Shown piece after piece: positions 23,157 through 34,890 of a stretch of 64,000 nt of DNA. This DNA is from Acorus gramineus (lineage: Eukaryota; Streptophyta; Magnoliopsida; Acorales; Acoraceae): contig CM060849.1 in the NCBI GenBank assembly GCA_030737835.1, positions 24,498,855-24,562,854 of the forward strand. The letters run 5' to 3'. The translations under genes and the position numbers were made by a program. Under the pieces are notes generated by a model, which made no database searches, was not told where the DNA came from, and saw only the letters and a list, made by a program, of their open reading frames with translations. Positions within the stretch are counted from its first letter, which is position 1. Each line of letters begins with the position of its first letter.

Positions 23157-23789
23157 GTTATAATTTTTTTTTTATCATCTTTCTATAACACAAAATGTTC
23201 TAATAATAAGATATATATATATATATATAGACAGACTACCATATATGTTGTGTATCTATCAAAATGTTACTAAAGAAACTTCCCCTCAATATATAGCTAG
23301 AACAATAAAAAAAAAATGATCAGGAAATTAAACACGTACACATACCCCTCAATAATGCAAACATCCTTCCATGTAAACATAAATTTATGTGATCCGGATT
23401 ACAAACTGAGAGATCCTTTTGTATTTTTTTTTTAATGAAAATGCCTTAAATTTAATATAAATACACATGAAAGCCACAAAATCCAAAGATGTTTATCTTA
23501 ATTAACAATTTTATGTCATTTATACTGACTCACTCTCATTAATCCATACAATTATTCTATGATGTTGGATAGGAGGATAAGTGCCACAACTAAAGAAAAA
23601 TATCCTATTTATGTTCAAATAAATAAAGACAAATGTGAATAATTATTTTGATTTTAAATTAAAATATGATTTTTTTTTTTATCTCAGGCAAAAACTTGAA
23701 TATATTCTTTTATATCCAGATTTTGAAAAACGTGAACAAAGATAATAATGTTGACGATCGTTTATTGCGGCCGTTCGAAACCATATAAA
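23157..23789. other. Intergenic DNA, AT microsatellite
   Basis: AT-rich with an AT run near 23211-23229; no gene seen. Confidence 0.5.
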
Positions 23790-25515
23790 AACTACTAGAA
23801 ATGTCTATAAAGATAATAATGGTAATAATAATAACTACTAGAAATGTCTTTTATTGCGGCGGTTTGAAACCGTCGCAATAGACATTAAACCGCACCCATA
23901 TCGTTTACCGACACTCCATGATACGCCTGTATAACAGGGGTCGTATTAAGTTATTTGCTGCGGTCTGTCATTTATCTGTGGCGGTTCCTGTTGCGACAGT
24001 TTTACAAACCGCGGCAATAGGTTACATACGAATATGCTATCGTGGGATTTTTTGTGGCGCTTTCTGTTCAAATGCAATGGTTTGTAAACCGCCACAGAAA
24101 ATGCCACATACATTATACTTGGGTTTGCAACCGTTTTTCATCTTCTTAATAATAACCCGGCACCATTAATTAATTTAAATCCACCCAACAAAATTAATTA
24201 TCATTATATATATAATGAATGCCATTGAATAACAAAACAAATTTCATAAATATTGCAAAACCCAATTTCAAATAATATCGAAACCATAGAACATGGAAGA
24301 TTAAAGAATTGTTTCTTACAAAGAAAGAAAAGGAAAGTATTATATCTTATAAAAAAACAAAATTACAAATCTATGCCTCTACTGACAATTGAAACGGAAA
24401 ATAAATCGATTAGGCACTGAAACTAAGAAAGCTGATTAATTTGTTCTTGCATTTGTTTCATCTTCTCTTCTTTTTGTTGATCTTGTTCGTGCATTTGTTG
24501 TATTTTTCTTGCATCTATTGCGTATGGGTGCATCTATGTCCTTGTTCTCTCTCCCTTGCAAAGTATTGTGTTGGTGTAAGTGGAGAGACAAACAAGATAT
24601 ACTAGTAAAAAATTCAAAGTCATTTCTTTCAGGTGAATAAAAAATCATATAAAACTAAATTTAAAGAGATGCACAATAAATAAATTATTACATTATGCTA
24701 ATAACAAATCCATATAAAAATGCTAAAATATAATCAAATACATCAATTGCTTGGAACCCTAACTTTTTTAAAAAAAATACAAAATTATAAATAAAAAAAA
24801 GAATAAAAATATCCTTACAGAATGGAAGATCCGCGTGAGCCTGATGATTCATGCAAGTTTTAGAACCAACAAAGAGGAGAGGAGCCCGGTGGAGAAGGTA
24901 ATATATCATGGGAATTGCACACAACACAATGAGTTGAGAGAAGCCATGTAAATTATAATAGAAGAAAATATGGGAGGGTGTTTTGAAGAGATTGGCCGAG
25001 AGAGGAGAGAATATCACCTGGTGCATGGTGTATTTTTTTTTTTTTTTTTTTTCACGGTGGGCTTGAGAGGGCTGTGTGGAGACAAAAGGTAAAGTTGAAT
25101 TTTAGGGTAAAGTAAGAGGAGAAATACTAATTGTTGATTAAAACTAACAAATCATTGATTTGTGACAAGTGTCTATATTTTTACAACATTAAAAACTTTT
25201 AATGGCGCCAATTATTTCGCCAATTGTTCTAAAAAAATTATTCCGCCAATTTTTCTTATTGTTTTTGCTATTTTTTTCAAATGTAGTTATAAATAATATT
25301 AGCTAGCTACATTTTTTAAACGTAGCAATACTATATATGGTGGTGGTTTATTAAAAAAACGCAGCAATAATATTATCATTCATTTATCTCCATAATAAAA
25401 GTGACATTTTGTTGGCAACCACCGGGATAAAATATGTACAGTTGTGTTTTAAAAGAATCACAGCAAATAAAAATGCCTCTATAACCCCTTTTATAAGGCG
25501 ACTAAAAGCAGTAGA
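23790..25515 (-). mobile_element. CACTA-like non-autonomous element
   Basis: The left part starts with two copies of ACTACTAGAAATGTC (about 23792 and 23838), close to a CACTACTAGAAA terminus. A subterminal array of GCGGTTTGAAACCG / AACCGCGGCAATAG-like inverted motifs follows to about 24115. The far side (25200-25510) has GCAGCAATAAT-type motifs and ends near CTAAAAGCAGTAG. In between, on the minus strand (24538-24425), a Gln/Glu/Lys-rich tail with MHEQDQQKEEKMKQMQEQIN resembles the coiled-coil C-termini of plant En/Spm-associated proteins. Both ends have lost the exact CACTA, so the limits are approximate. Confidence 0.55.
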
Positions 25516-25724
25516 ATTCGAAAAATGAATTATCTTCAAATTTTATCATCTCATGAAACTAGTCCTACTAGCCTTCAACAGATATGACTCACAATCATGA
25601 GATAGAAATCAATGTGTATAGACCCAATCAGAAAAACCAAAAATAACATCTAAAAATATGCTTCTACTTTAACCACTATCCACAAGAGAAAAAAAAATCA
25701 TGCATGCACAGCCTAAAAGTATTA

Positions 25725-25923
25725 TATTATAGCATAATGATTCAGGTTTACCTATGTTAAGGGTAGATCTTAGGTTCGAATATTGACGCTGACTTATCTA
25801 CCTGTTTGTTGGCGAGTATTCGAAAGAATTTTTCATAGGACTGGGACAAACAAGAAAAGGTAGTCTTCCCAGCTTGACCATATAAGTCAGTCACAGGGAT
25901 CCCTCGGATATTAAAAACAAAAA
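25725..25923 (+). mobile_element. SINE retroposon
   Basis: About 200 bp, tRNA-like head: a Pol III B-box-like GGTTCGAAT at 25773-25781 with an A-box-like TAGCATAATG upstream. It ends in an A-rich tail (AAAAACAAAAAAAAA). It is flanked by the identical 10-mer AAAAGTATTA (25715-25724 and 25924-25933), a retroposition target duplication. No coding content. Confidence 0.85.
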
Positions 25924-25933
25924 AAAAGTATTA

Positions 25934-26324
25934 CCTCATCTACAATCCACATGATAGTTTTGATAGACCAACATTTCTCTATGTCTACAGGGATGGAATA
26001 TTTCAATTAGTGCTAGATCTTTCAATTTTGAATGAGGGATGTCACTCACATGCTTAACATGCTTTTCATGTTCTTTAAACGCATCAATTCCTCATTAGAA
26101 ATTGTCAATAATCCTAGGGATCTAACAACAGTACTTGTCAGCGTCCAAATGACTAGAATAATCTAAACTCACACGTTGAATATTTGAAATTTTAGAATGA
26201 GTTTAGATAGTTTTTAAAGTCTCATAATTGTTATTGACAAATATAGATGAGATTGATATCCAGTTAACCCTGAAACAATGATCCCATCACATTCGTCAAT
26301 TTAAATAGAAAAATAACATATGCA
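25934..26324. other. Intergenic DNA upstream of the B3 gene
   Basis: No feature recognised. Confidence 0.5.
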
Positions 26325-26590
26325 GTCCTATTTCTAATACACACTATTTTTTTTAAAAAAAATTATACATTTTTTTATAAAAAATATATATATTATTATA
26401 TAAAATAATATATATATTATTTTTTTTTTAATAAAATGAATTTTTTTTTCACTTTTCTACTCATTTTCTGTAGACTCCACAACCCCTATTACATTTCTTG
26501 CTATTCTTGGTTTTTTAAAATGGAAATGACCAGAGTTTAATAATAATAAAAAATCATAATGTATGAGAGGGTGTAAAATGGATTGACTCT
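26325..26590 (+). repeat. MITE-like repeat family A adjoining the B3 promoter
   Basis: AT-rich block ending ATCATAATGTATGAGAGG then GTGTAAAATGGATTGA, matching the terminus of the family-A copies at 10.2, 31.9 and 38.3 kb. Its end lies a few bases before the TATA box of the B3 gene. Confidence 0.6.
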
Positions 26591-26591
26591 C

Positions 26592-26599
26592 GTATAAAT
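26592..26599 (+). promoter_or_regulatory. TATA box of the B3 gene
   Basis: GTATAAATA about 80 bp before the start codon, leaving room for a 5' UTR of roughly 50-60 nt. Confidence 0.65.
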
Positions 26600-26678
26600 A
26601 TCTCTACAAAACACACAACCCCACCTCACCAATCCTCCTCCTCAATTCCATACACCCACCCACAAAAAAAAAAAAAAA

Positions 26679-28142
26679 ATGCAGACAAAAGCAGCAGCAA
26701 CCCATGGCCAGTTCCCCACAGACCTCCAATGGAGGAGCACTACTACTCCAACCACCTCCACCAGCAGCACCCAAAACCCTAATTACGAAGAACAACTGAT
26801 CATGGAACCCATGTTCGAGAAACCACTGACACCGAGCGACGTGGGTAAGCTGAACCGGCTGGTGATCCCAAAACACCACGCCGAGAAGCACTTCCCCCTC
26901 CTCTCCTCCTCCTCCTCCTCCGATAACGACAACTCCCTCTGCTTCGAAGACGAGTCAGGGAAGCAGTGGAGGTTCAGGTACTCCTACTGGAACAGCAGCC
27001 AGAGCTACGTCTTCACCAAGGGCTGGACCCGCTTCGTCAAGGACAAGTCCCTCCACGCCTCCGACGTCGTCTCCTTCGCTCGCTCCACCCGTGACCGCCG
27101 GAGGCTCTTCATCGGTTGGAGAAGGACAACCCATGACGTCCCCACGACGATGCCTTCTTCCATGGCGGGGGACCAACAACACCACCATCTGTGGGGAGGA
27201 GGTGAGACAGTCGGCTACGTTCATTATTCTCACCGGCTGGTCATCTTATTTACCATTCATTCATTCTTTGAATATAATTAGATTTATTTAAAAAAAAAAA
27301 AAAGATTGAACTGATAAAAAAAAAATAAAAAAAGTTGAACCAAAGCTAACTAAATACACTACAAATGTCTGTCATTATTTCTTTATCTAAATAATTAGAT
27401 TTGGAATGAAATTATAATTATTTGTTTAGAGTATTTTTTTTTTCTTGATCAAATCTTTCCCCTATATCAATAAAGGGCAGAGCTCTTATTAAAGATGGCG
27501 GTGTTTAACTAGAGTCATTGATTAAACAATTCCATTCGTCACATGCTTGGTTCACAAATAGTTTATCAAGACATAAACTTCAAATATCTTGTGGTCATTG
27601 GATTTATATGATACATATACATAATTATGATAAATTTTGCACGCATGAGATTTTTCAAACAAGGTTTTACTTTCTGGTCACCAGAATAATCAGAATGTGA
27701 TCAAGACATGTAACATGTATAAAAAAAATCAGTTAAATCTGAAAACTTTACTTTTGTGTATATATAAATATTAACTTTTTATTAGAAATAAAAAAATTTG
27801 ATCAGTGAGGTTAAATTAATGTTCATATCAACGTGGGCACCTCTAATTTGATTTTAATGGCTAAATAGTGAATTATTATTAAACCGTGATTTGTTTATGA
27901 CAAATAAATGGATGGCCATGATGTTATGATTAAAGTCAGTTAGATCTCTAACAGGTGAACCTCCGGTGATGTTAGAGTCAGCTGTACCACCGGTCTACTC
28001 GAAGCGGCTCAGGTTGTTCGGAGTCAACCTCGACTATTTTCCGGACCGGGCCGAACCGGACCCGGTCCGGACCCGCCAACTCTTCCACGGATTCGAGAGT
28101 ACGCATACACAAGCACCGTACGATCTTCATCGGACGGTTTAA
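26679..28142 (+). CDS. B3-domain transcription factor, RAV/NGATHA-like (NGAL) type
   Basis: Two exons, 26679-27201 and 27955-28142, joined by a 753-bp GT-AG intron in phase 1, give 236 aa. The B3 DNA-binding domain spans residues about 45-150: [48 protein letters not shown] and [17 protein letters not shown]. Exon 2 adds [19 protein letters not shown], containing the RLFGV motif that recruits TOPLESS-type co-repressors in RAV-family B3 proteins. There is no AP2 domain, so it belongs to the NGATHA/NGAL branch, nuclear repressors of leaf and floral organ growth. Reading through the intron would give a 200-aa form lacking RLFGV. A serine run (SSSSSS) interrupts the domain loop. The exact orthologue is not assigned. 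Confidence 0.93.
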
Positions 28143-29085
28143 AAACCGAAGTCGTTCTTTTTTATTTTTTTTCAAAGTGGCGAGGAAAAAGAGGAAATTG
28201 GGGGCCACGTGGCGCAATCGGAGCAGTGACGATTTTCATTGATTTCCCTCGATTTTTGGGGTGTCAAATTCAAATCGTACGGCGAGGATGTGATCAGATG
28301 GGACCCGCACCTGGGATGACGTCAGGGGACACTGGATGAGGGGAGGGGGCAACCTGACAACAGCCAAAAGTATGAGTGAAAGTCAAAAGTTCCTGTATTT
28401 TTTTTACACCAATTTTTACTTGCATGCAATTTAGAGTGGTTTCAGACATTTATAGTATAGTCGATGACTATATATATATCAAGGTTGGCTGAGAGCCTGA
28501 GAATCTGAGATGAATATTTTTTTAAAGGAATATCACTGAAGATGATTCGTGTGAGATATTGAGTTTGATTGATGACTAGTTCAATACAATTAAAGTTTTA
28601 TATGAATTGAATTCGGTTCGATATAATGTTTATTTCAGTTAAATTCAGAATAATAATAAAAAAATTATTTCAATGTGATTTTTTTTTTAACTAAAAAATG
28701 GAGTTTCACAATATTGTATGTTAAGAGTAAAAAAAATAAAGCAAAAAAGATGTGAATGGATTTGCTGTAGCTGGTCATGAGGATTTTTGGACACACCACT
28801 AAACCTGCCACATGGGAGACTTTTATTGATTTTAAAAAATTAAAGTAAATGGAAACAAAGTAGGAAAGACCAAGGCCTCCAATAAACATGCTAAAATGAC
28901 ATTATTTCGTAGGCCACTCAAAACACCTTCAGAATCAGTGTAATCTTAATTTAATATACAGTAGTTAAGTTCACCTCTGTTTTTTTGTAACATTACATTG
29001 TTTAATTTTATTCATGAATTGTTCATTTCAAAACATGATTGTTAAGTTTGATTCACGAGTGAATGAATATATATAAGTTCAATTT
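28143..29085. other. Region 3' of the B3 gene
   Basis: A moderately GC-rich 3' flank to about 28370 contains a palindromic TGACGTCA (28317-28324), a bZIP-type site if functional. After that AT-rich DNA with no gene. Confidence 0.45.
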
Positions 29086-29281
29086 ATTATATTACTTCAG
29101 GGTGAGCGCCTGGTTATCGGGCGTAGTTTGTTGTGTGTGTTTTTGTGAGGATGGATGCAATCCTAAGTAGTTCTCTTTGCTACTTGGGAAGCATATTTCT
29201 TCTAACATTGCTTCTTCTTTTTTTTCTGGGTCTTATATTATCAATATAAGTGCGTAGCCTATCATTTCCATGAAAAAAAAA
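29086..29281 (+). mobile_element. Short retroposon-like insertion with A-tail
   Basis: The 8-mer TTCAATTT is found at 29078-29085 and 29282-29289 around a 196-bp insert that ends in an A run. The insert has a less AT-rich body (GGGTGAGCGCCTGGTTATCG, GATGGATGCAATCC). It could be a SINE or a 5'-truncated LINE 3' end; no Pol III boxes were found. Confidence 0.55.
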
Positions 29282-29949
29282 TTCAATTTGTTACAAGATT
29301 TCTCCTGTGTCAATGTGGAGTGAGACTTCATTGAACTTTCATAATAGGATAATTGTCTTGTACGGATTTTTTTTTTTTTAAGGGGTGAAAGTTAATTTAT
29401 TAATTTGTTTGTTTTGTTTACATATATATATATGGTGGGGTGGTTGGGTTGTGATCAGGAGATTCCAGGGTGTTGTGTTGGAAAGGGCATGTACATTATT
29501 TCCTTGAAAAGAAGTAGCCAGATTTCAGATAACACGTGGAGTGCTTGATTATTATGATAGTGGGTACCAGAGTCTGCACATGATAATTTTTTTTAATAAA
29601 AAACATGTTTTTACTTTAAAAGGTAAGCTTGCAGGGAGCCTTTCTTATGTATCAGTTCATCCAAGGTCTGCATAATTTTATTTACTATCAGATATGTCAT
29701 TAAAAAAATAGAAAAATATCAATGCAACTCCGAGAAAATTTATCAAAATCAGATAAGGTCCCTATGTGAGCCGTCCAGGGACTGATCCAAAAAATTTAGT
29801 GAAACTAGTAAAATAACTCTCTTTTCATGAAAAACAAACACAATATAAGCATTGAAATAGTAAGCAAGATAGATAAAGAGCAATGGTCATCAAGTAAACC
29901 ATAAATAAAAGCAAGTAAATATGGTTAGTAGTTCTTGGAAAGATCCCAA
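29282..29949. other. Intergenic DNA, no gene seen
   Basis: AT-rich with a TA microsatellite near 29422-29431. Confidence 0.45.
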
Positions 29950-30170
29950 ACTGGAGGAAATGGAAAGTATTCTGCTTTGCCCTTAAATGGACTCACGGCT
30001 TTAAAACACGTCTTAGTGTGTAAGAGCTGTGCTCACATATAAGCACAGACTATCTCCTCTTATTAGGCGATGCGGGACTAAACACCAAACCCTCACCCTC
30101 ACCCAATCCATGAACCTCTTAGGATTGTTGGGCTTCCCCTCAACGGGCCGAGCGTCACACAAAGTCCCTC
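29950..30170 (-). repeat. LTR fragment of a TRIM/Copia-like element
   Basis: On the minus strand it reads GTGTGACGCTCGGCCCGTTG, TTTAGTCCCGCATCGCC, GCTTATATGTGAGCACAG and GTTTTAAAGCCGTGAG, a phrase order widely seen in small plant LTR elements. One end only; no partner LTR or target duplication found. Confidence 0.5.
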
Positions 30171-30649
30171 GTGTAGGCCGTCCGTCAGGTGAATATTACT
30201 TCCAAACAAAAAAGTTAATCCAACGGATATACAACCACACACACACACACAATTTGATTAAACCTGCCCTCCATTTGATTAATGAGAATATAAAGTTTTG
30301 TTTACAAGGTTTAAAAGAGAGTAGAAGCTAGAACTTCTAGTGAAAACCATTGAAAAATAAAATAAAATGAGGGAAATGGAGATGAGGATGGTCAACGAAG
30401 GGTAGTGTCGGTGTGGATTTTTGACAAGGGATGTCGTTAATCCAGGGTTCCTTCGAGTTTGGTTTTGTCATGCGCATGGCATTCCGAATCATTATTTGAT
30501 GGATCGTCCAAGGTTACCCGATCGCTCAAAATATAACTACTAAAACTTCATACCAACCCAAATGCACCATGTGTCCACTCGGATCGGGTAAACGGAATAC
30601 CCGTCCCGACCCAAAATATAACGACTAAAACTTCATACCAACCTGGTCC

Positions 30650-31380
30650 ATAGCCCTAGGGCAGCTCGGACAACCAGATCCCTTGCCCGACAAGGACAGC
30701 TCAGACGACTTGGTCCTTCCTCTCAAGAGGAACTGCTTGGAAAATCTATAGAAGAGGAGGTGACGACCAGATCATTGGCGGTCTGAGGAGGATCAAGACT
30801 AGTCACGCAGTCATACCCTCTCAAAAGAAAGGTCGTCAGGGCATCTTTGAAGCACCGAATAGGTCTAGGCTCAGGTCTTAGCCTAGCTGCAGATAGAAGG
30901 GGACCACTGCTACCAAATCATGAATGCAGCGAGGTCAAGACTACTCTGCCTAGCACAGTTGGAGAGGCGCATCCTAGACCTAACAAGCAAACTACCACAG
31001 TCTGCCACAATCATTGGTGGCACGATTGAACCAATGCCATGTGGCCATGACGACAAAACAAACATCCAGTTTCTGTTCCTCACGGAATCTTTATTGTCAT
31101 AGGATATTCACCGAATCAAAGGGACGGTTGAGGGGAAATCTTGTGGCCTTCTCAGCCATAAAGGGGACACACGCAAAAGAGAGAGGACAAACTTGAGTAA
31201 GCAACACTTCTACCCTACCAAAATTATCTAGTCTTCTTCACTAACTTGAGCTTCAGAGTCCATTTGGCTAGCACCACACCGGTGTCAATGGTGTTTTGGG
31301 TGCAGGTTCACTCTCGGGAGTACGTGGATCCTCACCTGAAGGCGGAACCCAGACGAACCTCTATTTGTTGGGGGTGATCA
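30650..31380 (+). mobile_element. LTR remnant, Ty3-like (relative of the one at 22.5 kb)
   Basis: Less AT-rich block with CCATAAAGGGGACAC (TATA-like, about 31158), then CTAACTTGAGCTTCAGAG and CACCACACCGGTGTC, and a last part ending near CACCACCTTCA. Short open frames over it are not genes. Just upstream (30525-30645) the phrase ATAACNACTAAAACTTCATA occurs twice, about 80 bp apart. Limits approximate. Confidence 0.55.
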
Positions 31381-31764
31381 CCACCTTCAATAAAGAATTA
31401 AATGAATTTATTTATAGCAAATGTAGGAAGAAAAATTAAAAAATATATATCTCAATTAATGATGTATATACCTCATTTGGAGTCACCACTATCTCAGTAT
31501 ATATTCCGTTATGAAAGAAATATAAAAGACATGCATTAAATTTGTATGAGTATGTATTTTTTACAAAACAAATGTACTTAATTAGCAATATTTAAAAAAT
31601 TGAAACATGTTTGAGCAGCAAATAGGACTGCAAATAGGATTAAACATATCATTTTGTTTTTCAGAATATATTAAGATTATTTATTACCAATGACCACCCT
31701 AATCATCCTTCTTGTTTTTTTGGATTTTTTTTTTTTACTTTACATAATGATAAGTCCATCCCTT
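31381..31764. other. Intergenic DNA, no gene seen
   Basis: AT-rich, featureless. Confidence 0.45.
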
Positions 31765-32030
31765 AGTGCAACCTCAATAGCAGCCCACACTGTTTTTTTC
31801 TTTTTTTAAATCACTCTACCCCGTTAAAATACATGTTATTATACGAAATGAAGTGTATTTTAAAAAAAAGTTATGCCACACATTATGATAAAATCTCAAA
31901 CACTTTAATAATATAGTATATTATACATTATTATAACATAGTCATATAATAATATAGAATAAACTATATTATCATAGTGTATGAGATGGCAAAACAGACT
32001 GAGTATTTCAATGCCCTTATACTTTTGAGA
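31765..32030 (+). repeat. MITE-like repeat family A
   Basis: Contains ACATGTTATTATACGAAATG and ends TATCATAGTGTATGAGATGG followed by CAAAACAGACTGAG. Confidence 0.65.
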
Positions 32031-32164
32031 GACGTGAGCAATGGGCTAAGTAACCACATTGCCAGTCGTCCGAGGTGTCCATGTGCCGGCCTTAGTCTGG
32101 GTCGAGTAATCTCTAGGCTTGGATGTGACTGGGTTGGGTCCTGAGTTGGGTCTTCTTATTAGAT

Positions 32165-32445
32165 TGTAAAATGTTGGACCCAGTATTTTTTACAGTTTAA
32201 AAAGCATATCACACATATTTTTATTCTTTTAAAAATAGTAAACATAATTAAACGATTCATATGCTTTGATAAAAAATGTATATCGCTCTATTTTGAATTG
32301 AATTAACTCATTTTTAATAAATGTAAAAAAAAATTCATGATGTCTATACCTTTTCTAATGATGCATATACTTCACTAAATTTTTAATAGTGCATATGAGA
32401 CTGTATGTTGACTTAAAAAATGATTGAGTGTAACAACGCCCTTTT
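32165..32445 (+). repeat. MITE-like repeat family B, first of a head-to-tail pair
   Basis: Motifs TTTTAAAAATAGTAAACAT, GAATTGAATTAACTCATTTT and the end GATTGAGTGTAACAACGCCC. Adjacent in the same orientation to the next copy. Confidence 0.65.
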
Positions 32446-32449
32446 TCTT

Positions 32450-32727
32450 TAGGAAAAATGTTAGACTCAGTCATTTTTACCAATCAACACTTAGACCACA
32501 CACGTTTTTATTTTTTAAAAATAGTAAACATCATCTAGTGAAGTATACACTTTGATAAAATGTCTCCATTTTGAGTTGAATGAACCTATTTTAGTAAGTG
32601 TAAGAAAATATTTAATGAGATATATATCGTCTAACGAGGTATATGTTTCACTGGATTTTTAACGAGATATATAAAATTGTATTTTGGACTGTTAAAAGAA
32701 CTGAAAGTAATAGCACATTTTCCTTTA
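32450..32727 (+). repeat. MITE-like repeat family B, second of a head-to-tail pair
   Basis: Begins AGGAAAAATGTTAGACTCAG and ends ACTGAAAGTAATAGCAC followed by ATTTTCCTTT, giving a short inverted repeat AGGAAAAT/ATTTTCCT at the ends. Confidence 0.7.
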
Positions 32728-33559
32728 AGTTACAAGACAAAGCCCAAAACTAGGCCATTGTTAGGGGTGGAGCCCATTTTGGGTGACTGGGCTGGGTCTG
32801 CACTCAGTAGTTTATACGGGCCGAATGTCAACCCATGCCCACTTGAAAAGAGAACCCCAGGTACCCGTTTGCTGTGCACATTTTTTAAGCGTTGATACAT
32901 AGTTAGATTTGTAACCCTGCCTACAATTTAGAAACAAATTTCAACCATCTATATACTGTATACCAGAGTGTATATGGTATTATACTCTTACATTATTAGT
33001 TCATGTGTGAAACGTCCGTTTATGTGGGGCTAATGGATAGTTAAATTTTCCATAAAACTATTAGCTTTTTTGTTGTATATATTATGGTTTTCACCAGTCA
33101 ACCAGTTGATTATAAGGGCTAATTTGACGTTGTTCTCATTCTTTTTCTACTAGAACACTAAAAATAATTTCGTTGGAAATCATTCATTCTTTTGTTATTC
33201 CTGATAATCCCACACAAAAAAAAAAATTCTTCTATGAAATTTACGAGAAAATATTCTTGAAAGGAGTAATTTTCTGGTAGTACTAGAGTATCCAAAATGG
33301 CTTTTAAATGAGTTTGTTTCATTGAAAGTTTTTCTTTATAGAAAAAGTAGATCAATACTTTCTACAACCCCGCACACATTTTGATATTTTTTTTAGATAT
33401 ATAGTTCGATAATGAAGTACATCTTCGATAAAAGATGAAATAAATACTCATATGAATTGAATACATATTTTTTTATATTTTAATTGAGACTAAAATAAGT
33501 ATATTACTACCCTTTGCTTTAGATTGAGTTGGTGAGCGTATGTAAAACTATCAATGGAT
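32728..33559. other. Intergenic DNA with a partial family-B repeat
   Basis: No gene. A partial family-B copy lies at about 33360-33515 (GAATTGAATACATATTTT, GATAAAAGATGAAATA). Confidence 0.45.
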
Positions 33560-33615
33560 CCAAGGACTGGCCCATCATTAATCTGTTCATTTGCCTTAAC
33601 ATCATTTTTTATTTT

Positions 33616-33895
33616 TTTAAAGCGCTGTTACACTCAGTTTTTTTTATAGTACAAAATACAATCATATATAACCAGTTACAAATCCAGTGAAGCATATACC
33701 TCATTGGACGATGTACATACCTCATTAAATATTTTCTTACACTTACTAAAAATAGATTCATTCGATTCTAAATGAGGCGATATAAACTTTTTATCAAAAC
33801 ATATATCTCATTAGATGATGTTTAGTATTTAAAAATAAAATAAAAACATGTATAGTTTAATTTTTTATTAGTAAAAATAATTGAGTCTAATATTT
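33616..33895 (-). repeat. MITE-like repeat family B, inverted copy
   Basis: Reverse complement begins GGAAAAATATTAGACTCAA and ends ACTGAGTGTAACAGCGCTT. It interrupts the duplicated segment above. Confidence 0.7.
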
Positions 33896-34084
33896 TTCCT
33901 TTTTTAACCTTTTAGGGACATGCCCATAGCTGCCCCCACTGACCCATGCTGCCCCCATCAACAAAGGCAAAGCCACGTTGAGCCGAGTGGGGGCAGCTGC
34001 CCCAACTAGCCCATCATTAATTTTTTCATTTGCCTTGACATCATTTTCCATTTTTTTAACCATTCAGGGACATGCCCAAATCCG

Positions 34085-34825
34085 AGTCCAACTCAGGACC
34101 CTGCGGGTCTGGGGAAATGTGGACCCGGACCCGGACCCGGACCCGTCGGACCCGGGTCGGGTCCGGGTCCGACCCGACCCGGATGGTTGGGTAAAAAAAA
34201 AAAAAGAAAAAAAGAGAAGAGCTCATGTATTTGTTTGCCTTATCATTCTATTTGAAATTTTTTGTAATAAAACATTATTGTTATGGGACTATGTTTGAAT
34301 ATAATTTTATACAATTCAAAAGAAGTAAATAAATTATTAAATAACATCCAAAACAATAATCACTAACATAAAAAACATATTAACCTAAATAATAAACATA
34401 ACTAACCTAAACAACATTCAAAACATATTCAATATTAACCTAAACAACATTCAAAACAATAAACACTAACATATTAACCTAAATAATAAACATAAATCAT
34501 GCAACAAAACTAATTAATCATACAAATTCAAAAGCTAATAAGTTAATTGTCCAAAACAAACCGATTAAACGGCTTGTTATGATTATGATTTATGAACTTG
34601 TAGATACAAAAATAAGTTAAGTAAGAAATAAAATTATGTATCAACTAATACTAATGGTCTTATAATATATGAACATATATTAAAAAAAACATTCGGGTCC
34701 AACGGGTCCAACGGGTCGGGGCGGGGTGGACCGGACCCGACCCGTTTGTTTGTTCGGTCGCCGGGTCGGGTCCAAATCGGGTCGGGTTCAAATCGGGTCG
34801 GGTGCCCAAAGCCCCAACCCTTTAT
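34085..34825. mobile_element. hAT-like non-autonomous element with GGGTCGGGTCC subterminal repeats
   Basis: Both flanks carry runs of ACCCGGACCCG and GGGTCGGGTCC in inverted arrangement (34110-34190 and 34690-34805) around an AT-rich core, typical of plant hAT MITEs. Exact termini and target duplication were not resolved. Confidence 0.5.
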
Positions 34826-34890
34826 TTTTCTTAATTTTTTTTAACTCTTTAGGGACATGCCCATATCTGATTGATTTTGTTTAGTCTGGA

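Larger units (their letters stand above)
33560..34890 (+). repeat. Duplicated segment interrupted by a MITE and a hAT-like block
   Basis: The phrase GCCCATCATTAATYTGTTCA...GCCTTRACATCATTTT occurs at about 33570-33612 and 34013-34056. The phrase TTTAGGGACATGCCCA occurs near 33911, 34067 (as TTCAGGG) and 34853. In copy 1 a family-B MITE separates the two phrases; after copy 2 the GC-rich block follows. This reads as a local duplication with later insertions. Confidence 0.55.

Noticed and set aside
26955..27233. 92-aa minus-strand frame
   Set aside because: Antisense of the B3 domain exon.
27978..28217. 79-aa minus-strand open frame
   Set aside because: Antisense shadow of exon 2 of the B3 gene.
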